From positions 23,522-87,521 of the forward strand of contig JAFIGD010000017.1 in the NCBI GenBank assembly GCA_020831625.1: a stretch of 64,000 nt of DNA, in the 5' to 3' direction. Shown here in pieces: positions 54,258 to 61,513 of this stretch. How positions within the stretch are numbered: the first letter of the stretch is position 1; each line of letters starts with the position of its first letter. Source of the DNA: Verrucomicrobiota bacterium. GTDB taxonomy: Bacteria; Verrucomicrobiota; Kiritimatiellia; SS1-B-03-39; UBA6053. The translations under genes were made by a program, and so were the position numbers. The notes below the pieces were generated by a model, which searched no databases, was not told the origin of the DNA, and saw only the letters and a list, made by a program, of their open reading frames with translations.

Positions 54258-55766
54258 TCACCGGCTGTCGGGTTGGCGGGGGACCACATCGCAGGTTTCC
54301 ATGTACCAGCGCAGGATACGCTCTTTCAGGGCGGTGAGGATCTCACGGCTGGCGGGATCGTCGATGAGATTATGTTCCTCCAGCGGATCCCGGACCAGGT
54401 CGTAGAGTTCGTCCTGTTCATACAGCCGGCGCACGTACTTGTGGGTGCGGGTGCGGCACATGGCGGCTTTGCTGTGATAGGGGCCTTCGTCTGTGATCTG
54501 GTGGCGCACCCGGGGAGTATAAAGTCCGGTGGGATTGTTTTGCGGACTGCTTGCGCTGTCACGTTCCATCGCCTGCACCTCGCCGAACCTGCGTCCGCCC
54601 TCACAGAACACCGCGTCGCGGTGCTCCCCGCTCTCTCCCGCCAGCACCGGCAGCAGACTTTGTCCGAAATGATCGTATCCGGGATCGATGCCGGTCAGGT
54701 CATAAACGGTTGCGGTAAAATCGATCAGTTCGACCAGGGCACCCGAAACGCCGGGGGTTACGGAGTGTTTCGCGGGGGGCTTGACGATGAAAGGAACCCG
54801 GGTCAGGCAGTCTTCAAAGGTGTTTTGGGTTTTTTCAACCAAACCGTAGTCGCCGGTAAAATCGCCGTGATCGGAGAACATGAACACCGCGCTGTCCTCG
54901 TAGAGCCCTCTTTCCCGCAGCGCGGCGGTGACTTGTCCAAACTGATGGTCGGTGCGGGCGCACATGCCGTAATAGGTCGCCCTCAATTCGTCCCAGCGCT
55001 CCTCGGTCCAGGTTTGCATGCGCTGGTGTTGCCAAATGCCTTTGAGGATCGAGGGCTTCCCCTCCCAGTCTTGTGGATGTTCGGCGCGGCGCGGGAGCTT
55101 GGCGCGGTCGATCAGGCTGAACCACGGCTCCTCCACGCAGTAGGGCGGATGCGGATAGTTCAGCGGAAGATAGATGCACAGGGGTTGGTCCCCGTCATAC
55201 TTCCGAAGAAAATCCACCGCGCCGAGGACCACAGCCGAGTCCCCGTCACAGTAAATGTCCTCGTCTCCTTTCTCCAGTCGGCCTTTAAAAAAGCTGTAGA
55301 AATTGTCATCCGCCTCGGAGCCCCGCCAGGCCAGATCGCCCCCGTGCGCGCCCTCGCGGGGAGTCAGCCCCCAGCGCGCGAAATCCTCCGCCTCGGGCTG
55401 GAAACGAATATCGCAGTAGGGGCTGATGTCGTCCTGGCCCGGGGTTAAATCGTTTTTGCCGCCCCACCAGACGAAGTAGCCGTTGTCCTTGAGGATTTTC
55501 AGCAGGTTGGGCTCTCCCTGTTCCGGATGCAGCATGTGATACATGGTGCGGTGACCGCGCACATGCGGATACCATCCCGACATGAAGCTGCAGCGACTCG
55601 GGGTGCAGACGGGGTTTTGACAGAAGGCGGCGGAGAACGAAACCGCGTCCTCCTCCACGAAGCGGTCCAAATTCGGCGTCACCGCCGCCGGATTTCCCAT
55701 GTGACCAAGAACATCCCCGCGCCACTGATCGGGATTAAAAATGATGATATGGGGTTTTGAAGTCAT
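54258..55766 (-). CDS. Sulfatase (S1 family), FNPDQWR subgroup
   Basis: 502 aa. The metal site reads KPHIIIFNPDQWRGDVLGHM (Asn-Pro-Asp where most have Asp-Asp). The formylglycine site is C54-T-P-S-R with CSFMSG. WWGGKNDL stands where GKWH usually is, MFSDHGDFTGDYGLVEKTQN follows, and the tail reads DELYDLVRDPLEEHNL. No signal peptide. Its 3' end abuts a truncated aldo/keto reductase and its 5' end abuts another sulfatase remnant, which suggests insertion by rearrangement. Confidence 0.92.
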   Translation of the reverse strand: MTSKPHIIIFNPDQWRGDVLGHMGNPAAVTPNLDRFVEEDAVSFSAAFCQNPVCTPSRCSFMSGWYPHVRGHRTMYHMLHPEQGEPNLLKILKDNGYFVWWGGKNDLTPGQDDISPYCDIRFQPEAEDFARWGLTPREGAHGGDLAWRGSEADDNFYSFFKGRLEKGDEDIYCDGDSAVVLGAVDFLRKYDGDQPLCIYLPLNYPHPPYCVEEPWFSLIDRAKLPRRAEHPQDWEGKPSILKGIWQHQRMQTWTEERWDELRATYYGMCARTDHQFGQVTAALRERGLYEDSAVFMFSDHGDFTGDYGLVEKTQNTFEDCLTRVPFIVKPPAKHSVTPGVSGALVELIDFTATVYDLTGIDPGYDHFGQSLLPVLAGESGEHRDAVFCEGGRRFGEVQAMERDSASSPQNNPTGLYTPRVRHQITDEGPYHSKAAMCRTRTHKYVRRLYEQDELYDLVRDPLEEHNLIDDPASREILTALKERILRWYMETCDVVPRQPDSR

Positions 55767-55846
55767 TTGTTTAGGATAAACTGTGGGTTTTCAGGGAGGG
55801 ATTTCAAGGACAATACATCGGAAATTGATCGACGGTCAGCCTTTGC

Positions 55847-56105
55847 GATATCATGCCGACCTTGTGCGCGGCCGCAGGGGCATCTGTCCCGCACGGTACG
55901 CAGGGCCGTAACCTTGTGGCCGTTGTTGACCGGCGAAGGGGAGAACGGCGCCTTTGACTCGGTTTACGCCGAACACGAGTTTGGCGGCACCCGGTTCACC
56001 GGGGAGGAAATGGAAGCCATGCGTGATCCCGATGCGCCTCCGCCGGCATGCACCTTTGCCGAATTGAACAAGATGACCCAGTCCGGTCTCATGCGCATGC
56101 AAGAC
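55847..56105 (+). pseudogene. Sulfatase internal fragment with frameshift
   Basis: One frame encodes DIMPTLCAAAGASVPHGTQG and RNL; after an extra base near 55913 another continues WPLLTGEGENGAFDSVYAEH and EFGGTRFTGEEMEAMRDPDA, ending near QSGLMRM. This is the middle-to-late part of a sulfatase related to the FNPDQWR subgroup. The catalytic start is gone. Confidence 0.75.
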
Positions 56106-56226
56106 CGATGGACCGAATGTCCTGGATTAAATATCACCAAAATGCGCAGCAGGCTGGGCTTTAGACGGCCAGCGGTTGCAATTCACTCCGCAACGAACGC
56201 AGATGCAAAAACAATGTGTTGTTTTT

Positions 56227-58824
56227 TTATCCAGCGACAAAAACATATGTGCCGGATGCCACCCGCAGGACGAAGCGATCTCCTTCTTTCCCCAGACACT
56301 CCACACCGTCCACGGTGTCAATCGGCCGGCCACTTTCGGAGATATTCTCAGCCGCCGGGGCGGGGATAAAAACTTTGGCGTGCGAATTCGGGGGTATGGT
56401 CACTTCGAAGCGCACGCCATGATCTTCCCGCACCCAGCGGCTCCGGATGATGCCGTATTGCGACTCTGTGCTGCCCTGCGCAAACGCGAGTCCCTCCGGC
56501 ATCACCGGCTTGATCAGAAAAGACCGGAATCCCGGGCAGTCCGGATCCGGGCGAATCCCCGCCAGCCCCAGGGTCAGCCATGAGGACACCCCCGTGTAAC
56601 AGGTGTGAATCCGGCTGGGCACCTCAACATTCCAGTACTCAGGCCAGGTGGTTTCCCCCCGCGCCAGAAAATAGCCATAGCTAGGCTCTTTCTCGCTGGC
56701 GATCAAATCGAACAGCACCCCGCTGTCGGCGGATTCCTCGACCATGTACTTGAACAATACCGGCAAACCGGAGCTGCCCATGTCCAGATACCCCTTCGCA
56801 CGAAATTCCCGCCGCAGGCTGGCCTCGATTTCCGGACGCAATCGTTCCGGGGTGACCCCCGCCAACAGCGCAAACGCAAGCTGCACCTGCGTTCCATTGC
56901 AATACACCTGCTGATCCGGACGATAGTACGCGGCATGGATCTGCTCCCGCAGGGCTGCCAGGCGTTCCCCATATACCGCCGCACCATCCGCGCGGCCAAG
57001 AATGCCCGCGATCTTTATAAAATATTCGAGATTCAAGGCATAAACACAGTTGTTGAAATACTCCGCCTCGGGGGAGTCACCACGCTCTTTGCGCTGGCCC
57101 GGCGCGGCCCAGTCTCCGAGAAATTTCCCCCAGTGCTCATTGTAATTGCGGAGCAGTCCGTCCCGCACATGCGATTGCAGGAATTCGAGCCAGCGTTTGC
57201 TGGAGGGATACGTGAGTTCGAGAATATGCCGGTCACCATAGCGCTGAAAGAAGGACCAGGCCACATTCAGTCCGGCACTGCTCCACATCGGGCCGCCGTA
57301 GTGACGGTTCACATGCGGCGCGGTGTGATGGATCCAGCCATTCTCCTCCTGCACATCCGACCAGTCCCGCACGGTCTTGGCGTAGAACGCCCCGCAGTCG
57401 TAATTCGGGAACCCAATCCCCCAGGAACAGGCAAAGGCCACCTCGCCATATCCCATGCGCTCGCGGTGCGGACAATCCGTCACCGACCCCTCCACCAGAT
57501 TCGCGCGATACGTCCACAGATCGGTGGCATAGATGTCGTTTATAACGGCATGAGAGGACGCGAACGCACCGGTCTGGCGGATATCCGTGCTCAGCGCGTA
57601 GCCGACAACATCTGAAAGCAGGGGCTCAGACGTCAACCCCGTGATGGTGACGTATCGACCGGCAACATAATTGAAACGATGCTGAAAGGTCTCTTCCGGC
57701 TCGCCGGCACTGATGAAATAACCGCGCTGGTGGAAATCCTCGGCTTCGCCGTCCCGGTTGGCAACCTGGATCAGCACCTCGTCGCCGGCAGCCAAACCGC
57801 GCATCCGCACCGCAAGCCAACCACTAAAGTTCTTGCCCATGTCCACGCGGTACGCTGTATCTTCGCGCGAGATGGATTGCGCCGCAATGGTTTCCAGGAT
57901 ACGTGTCGGCTCAATCATCTGTGCCGACAACGAAGCCTCCACCGCAATTTCCACCGCCTGCACCCAACCGCTGTCATCGAAAGCGGGTTGATGCCAATCG
58001 GCAACGTGGCGGCGGGCATCGATGCGCTCGCCCCCGTTATTCGAATACTTGCAGGGCCCCGTGTTCTCCGAGATGGAGATGGCGCAACGCCAGGTTGGAT
58101 TCGATGCCAAGGTGAAAGGAGCGCCATCGGACAACCGCGCATGCATCTGCACCCGCAAGGCGGGCTGCACATGGAAAAAGCCATATCGCGCCCACCCCGG
58201 CCCCTGCCAGATCGCCACAGTATTCTTGCCGGGCCGCAGCATGGCACCGAGTTCGTAGGAACAATACAAGGCCCGCTTGTCCAAACGCGATACCGCCGGC
58301 GACAAGACCTGATCGCCCACGCGCACACCGTTCACATACAGTTCGTGATAGCCAAGCGAAGCCACATGAATGAGTGCGTGATCCACGTCCTGATCCAACT
58401 GGAAGCTCTTGCGAAACCAAATGTGCTGCGTATCTGTCGGATCGGGATGATAGATCCAGGGCCCCTCCCACTCCTCGGCAGACAACAGCCCCATCGAAAA
58501 TCGCGCGGTTTCACTCCACTCGGAAACCCTGCCGTCCTGGTCTTTTACACGCACCTGCCAGAACACGAACTGGTTGGAGACCAGCGGATCGCCCCCGTAC
58601 GGAACCAGGGTCGACGCGGACGAAGAAACCCAGCCGCTGTTCCATAGGTCCGCCTGATTCCGGGCCAGCCGTTCCGGCACACGGGCCGCGCGGATCTCGC
58701 AGGCGGTTTGCAGCGTGTTCCGCACGTCGGGGGGCGCCAGCATCTTCCAACTCAGACGCGGCACCCCAACATCGATTCCCATCGGGTCTGACAGATACTC
58801 ACACCGTAAATCCACAAGTTTCAT
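56227..58824 (-). CDS. GH78 family alpha-L-rhamnosidase
   Basis: 865 aa. The N-terminal beta-sandwich domains (LVDLRCEYLSDPMGIDVGVP, RLSWKM; FWQVRVKDQDGRVSEWSE) lead to the (alpha/alpha)6 barrel with the family hallmark VEGSVTDCPHRERMGYGEVA. GLPVLFKYMVEESADSGVLF and the C-terminal beta domain follow. GH78 enzymes remove terminal alpha-L-rhamnose. No signal peptide. Neither rhamnose isomerase nor rhamnulose aldolase lies in the window; the RhaB-like kinase at 2138 could serve both sugars. Confidence 0.9.
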   Translation of the reverse strand: MKLVDLRCEYLSDPMGIDVGVPRLSWKMLAPPDVRNTLQTACEIRAARVPERLARNQADLWNSGWVSSSASTLVPYGGDPLVSNQFVFWQVRVKDQDGRVSEWSETARFSMGLLSAEEWEGPWIYHPDPTDTQHIWFRKSFQLDQDVDHALIHVASLGYHELYVNGVRVGDQVLSPAVSRLDKRALYCSYELGAMLRPGKNTVAIWQGPGWARYGFFHVQPALRVQMHARLSDGAPFTLASNPTWRCAISISENTGPCKYSNNGGERIDARRHVADWHQPAFDDSGWVQAVEIAVEASLSAQMIEPTRILETIAAQSISREDTAYRVDMGKNFSGWLAVRMRGLAAGDEVLIQVANRDGEAEDFHQRGYFISAGEPEETFQHRFNYVAGRYVTITGLTSEPLLSDVVGYALSTDIRQTGAFASSHAVINDIYATDLWTYRANLVEGSVTDCPHRERMGYGEVAFACSWGIGFPNYDCGAFYAKTVRDWSDVQEENGWIHHTAPHVNRHYGGPMWSSAGLNVAWSFFQRYGDRHILELTYPSSKRWLEFLQSHVRDGLLRNYNEHWGKFLGDWAAPGQRKERGDSPEAEYFNNCVYALNLEYFIKIAGILGRADGAAVYGERLAALREQIHAAYYRPDQQVYCNGTQVQLAFALLAGVTPERLRPEIEASLRREFRAKGYLDMGSSGLPVLFKYMVEESADSGVLFDLIASEKEPSYGYFLARGETTWPEYWNVEVPSRIHTCYTGVSSWLTLGLAGIRPDPDCPGFRSFLIKPVMPEGLAFAQGSTESQYGIIRSRWVREDHGVRFEVTIPPNSHAKVFIPAPAAENISESGRPIDTVDGVECLGKEGDRFVLRVASGTYVFVAG

Positions 58825-59080
58825 AATTTTATCTCCAGTCCTTGAACACTCATCAAACTAGAGAAACGGAGGGTGGGGGTCAAGGCAAACCCCCGGTCCG
58901 TGTGCCATCGGAAAAGCCGTCCGCCGGATTCACCTTCATCTCCAGCGGGCTCAGGCGATGTTGAAAGGTTCGGCTCGGATCCGTCTGATTGAAAACATGA
59001 TTAACCCGTCAACAAGAGTCTGGTGAGAACGCTTCGCGCCCCACGGCCTGATCGTTGTGCTGGAAAGGAAATAAATCCGC
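58825..59080. other. Spacer between GH78 and toxin-antitoxin genes
   Basis: No gene or clear repeat is visible. The part next to 58824 must hold the GH78 leader on the minus strand. Confidence 0.5.
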
Positions 59081-59109
59081 TTGACATGTGTTGCATATGC
59101 AACATAAAT
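59081..59109 (+). promoter_or_regulatory. Antitoxin promoter with palindromic operator
   Basis: TTGACA (59081-59086) and ATAAAT (59104-59109) are 17 bases apart. The spacer contains the perfect 14-bp palindrome GTTGCATATGCAAC (59090-59103), a good autorepression site. The expected start of transcription is next to the ATG at 59117. Confidence 0.75.
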
Positions 59110-59116
59110 TGGAAGT

Positions 59117-59374
59117 ATGAAAACAGCAGCCGTACACAGCCGAATCGAACCAGAGGTCAAAGCAAAGGCTGAATCTATCTTACAAAGGTTAGGTGTCAGT
59201 CCAACCGAGGCCATCCGTATGTTTTATACTCAAATCACACTTCGGAACGGACTTCCTTTTTCAGTGGATATCCCAAATGAAACAACCGAAAAGGCATTGA
59301 ATGACTCCCGGGCAGGTCGGAAGTTAGACCATTTCGAAAATGTGGATGACCTGATGAAAAGCTGGGAAGAATGA
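59117..59374 (+). CDS. relB: RelB/DinJ-type antitoxin
   Basis: 85 aa. The N-terminal ribbon-helix-helix (SRIEPEVKAKAESILQRLGV, SPTEAIRMFYTQI) and the following RNGLPFSVDIPNETTEKAL are characteristic of RelB/DinJ. GGAAG lies before the start. Its stop overlaps the toxin start (ATGA). Lower GC than the neighbours. Confidence 0.9.
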   Translation: MKTAAVHSRIEPEVKAKAESILQRLGVSPTEAIRMFYTQITLRNGLPFSVDIPNETTEKALNDSRAGRKLDHFENVDDLMKSWEE

Positions 59375-59640
59375 AAACGATTTTTCAGACATCTTAGTTT
59401 AAAAAAGATGTAAAACGCCTCAAGAAACAAGGTAAAGATCTCAACAAACTTGGTGACGTAATCCGAACCCTTACCGAAAATGGTATATTGGAAGAGCGAT
59501 ATAGAGATCATGGGTTGTCTGGTAAATGGGCTGGATCACGTGACTGCCATGTTGAGCCGGATTGGATTCTGATATACCGAACCGATGATGAATCGGTTTT
59601 TCTGGAGCGCTCAGGAAGTCATAGTGATGTTTTTCGGTAA
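59371..59640 (+). pseudogene. YafQ/RelE-family toxin with amber codon at position 9
   Basis: The frame reads MKTIFQTS, then TAG at 59395-59397, then FKKDVKRLKKQGKDLNKLGD and on through LSGKWAGSRDCHVEPDWILI and YRTDDESVFLERSGSHSDVF to a normal TAA. Apart from that one codon it is a full 89-residue YafQ-like mRNA interferase, with the catalytic His in RDCHVEPDW and the C-terminal SGSHSD. TAG most simply derives from CAG or AAG. No in-frame start downstream would restore the first strand. Confidence 0.85.
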
Positions 59641-59643
59641 TCA

Positions 59644-60437
59644 TCAATCACTTATCCGAAATCTACCGTCATCCACCACATCCGGGAGGGAGAGGGCGAC
59701 CTGACGCTGATAGGCGTCGTGCACGATGCCCGCGACGACCTCGACGTTTTCGGGTTTGCATGCGTAGGGCAGATCGAAGCCGGGGGCGAGCATAAAGCCG
59801 GGGCCGTCGCCCGCCTCCCGCAGACAGCGGGCGACATCGCGGCGGGTGGCATCGGCGTCGCCGAGCAGGAGCACGGTGGTCAGTTTGAGATTGTCGCCGA
59901 AGGATTTGCCGGCGGAGCGGCAGACCTCGCCGAGCTTTTTCAGGTCCACGTTCTCGTCCACACAGATGTTGTCGCAGGTGGTCTCCGCCATGACCTCAAG
60001 ATTTCGGGTGGCGTTGCCACAGACGAACAGGGAGGAGAGTCCGTCCGCGTCGCGGACCGCAACCGCATCGAAGATGCGGTTCAGTGATGGCGCGACCACC
60101 TCTTCAAAATGGTCCGGGCCGATCTGACTGATCATGGGATCCACCACCGCAATGACATCAATACCGGTGTCGAGATAGGCCCTGGCGAACTGAACGGCGA
60201 TGTCGGTGCAGAAATCCATGAGGGTGGACACGCCTTCCTCTTCATCGAACATGTCGAGGAGGACTTCCTCCCCGCGCAGATGCAGGGCGAGGGTGAGGGG
60301 GCCGGTGAGGAGGGCGGAGGTTTCATGGAGGTTTTCATGGCCCGGGCGGCGACCAGCACCTCCGGCACAAAAATTTCGTTGGCTTTGAAGCGGCGGCCTA
60401 CAGTTTGAAAATAGGATGTGTCCGCAGCTTGGGTCAA
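59644..60437 (-). pseudogene. Corrinoid protein / URO-D methyltransferase chimeric remnant
   Basis: From 60437 the minus strand encodes QTVGRRFKANEIFVPEVLVA and ARAMKTSM, the N-terminal helical domain of methyltransferase corrinoid proteins, itself lacking its first ~45 residues. Near 60325 the sequence jumps, with a frameshift, into a uroporphyrinogen-decarboxylase-fold methyltransferase (ALLTGPLTLALHLRGEEVLL ... ICVDENVDLKKLGEVC ... GFMLAPGFDLPYACKPENVE), which continues to 59644. The cobalamin-binding DxHxxG region is missing. A deletion must have joined two adjacent genes. The start overlaps the stop of the intact URO-D gene. Confidence 0.75.
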
Positions 60438-61498
60438 CCGGCTGAACCGAGGCCCTTTGCCTCGCCGATCATGGCGAGGATATTTTCCACGGGGGTGCCC
60501 GCTTGAATGTTGTGGCAGGAGCAGACGATGTATCCGCCGCCGTCTCCGAGGGTTTCCACACAGGTCCGGGTTTCTGCGCGGACATCGTCAACTCTGCCAT
60601 GGGGCAGAACATGCTGGTTTTCGACACCGCCATGAAAAAGCAGTTTGTCGCCGAAGTCACGTTTCAGAGCGGCACGCTCCATGCCGGGACAGATGTGTTG
60701 AATCGGATTCAGAACATCCACGCCGGCTTCGATAAGATGCGGCAGGAAATTCCGGGAGGAGCCGTCAGTATGGAAAAGCACCTTTTTCCCGTGCCGGTGC
60801 GCCAGTGCGCACCAGCGGGCGATGCGGGGTTTCAAGTGCCGCTCAAAATCGGCGGTGGACATGAGCTGGCTTTCCTGGGTGCCCAGATCGTCGGAAATAA
60901 AGATCAGATCCAACAGATCGCCCAACTCCTCAAAACAACGCTTCAGCAGCCGGGTTTGTATGGATTCAATCCGGTTCAGGGCGGCCTCCACAAACTCCGG
61001 TTCGGCGACCAGATCCATGAGGGCGTTCTCCATGCCCCGCATGTGGCAGTAGATTTCAAAATGGGAGACCCAGGGGCCGATGGTGGCGAACCCGAATTCG
61101 CGGGCGCGTTCGGCCAGTTCGCGGGCGGCGCGGAGATTGAAGCCGGCGGGATCGGGCCAGAGGGGGTAGTCGTCCAGTTCCCCGGTCTCCTCCATGTCCG
61201 CGAGGGGACCCGGGCCGTATTCCTGATAGACGGCGGCCCCTGATTTCACCTTGAACGTGGGCACGCCCCAGGGATCGGTTCCCTGACTGTCGTTCGGGTC
61301 GAATTTATCCTGATGATATCCGGGAAAAATCCACACCAGTTTGTCCAGGCCCAGATGCCGGTAGAGGGCGAGTTCATCCTGAATCCCGGTATGGGCCTGT
61401 AGATCGCCCAGGACTTCCGGTGTCAGCCACACATCGACGGGTGGACGGTCAGTGGGCTGGCGGTTCAGGGTGGCGAGGATGCGGTCACGCGGGGTCAT
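60434..61498 (-). CDS. Uroporphyrinogen-decarboxylase-like methyltransferase
   Basis: 354 aa. The URO-D fold starts TPRDRILATLNRQPTDRPPV and ends GGGYIVCSCHNIQAGTPVEN, as in corrinoid-dependent methyltransferases. At the usual zinc-site position it has LFHTDGSSRNFLP (His-x-Asp rather than His-x-Cys). The haem-pathway enzyme is unlikely because of this divergence and the corrinoid fragment next door. It probably moves a methyl group to or from a corrinoid protein, the substrate being unknown. It overlaps the downstream chimera by four bases and follows the desaturase-fusion gene by 15 bp. Confidence 0.75.
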   Translation of the reverse strand: MTPRDRILATLNRQPTDRPPVDVWLTPEVLGDLQAHTGIQDELALYRHLGLDKLVWIFPGYHQDKFDPNDSQGTDPWGVPTFKVKSGAAVYQEYGPGPLADMEETGELDDYPLWPDPAGFNLRAARELAERAREFGFATIGPWVSHFEIYCHMRGMENALMDLVAEPEFVEAALNRIESIQTRLLKRCFEELGDLLDLIFISDDLGTQESQLMSTADFERHLKPRIARWCALAHRHGKKVLFHTDGSSRNFLPHLIEAGVDVLNPIQHICPGMERAALKRDFGDKLLFHGGVENQHVLPHGRVDDVRAETRTCVETLGDGGGYIVCSCHNIQAGTPVENILAMIGEAKGLGSAG

Positions 61499-61513
61499 AA
61501 GGTCTCCAGGGGG

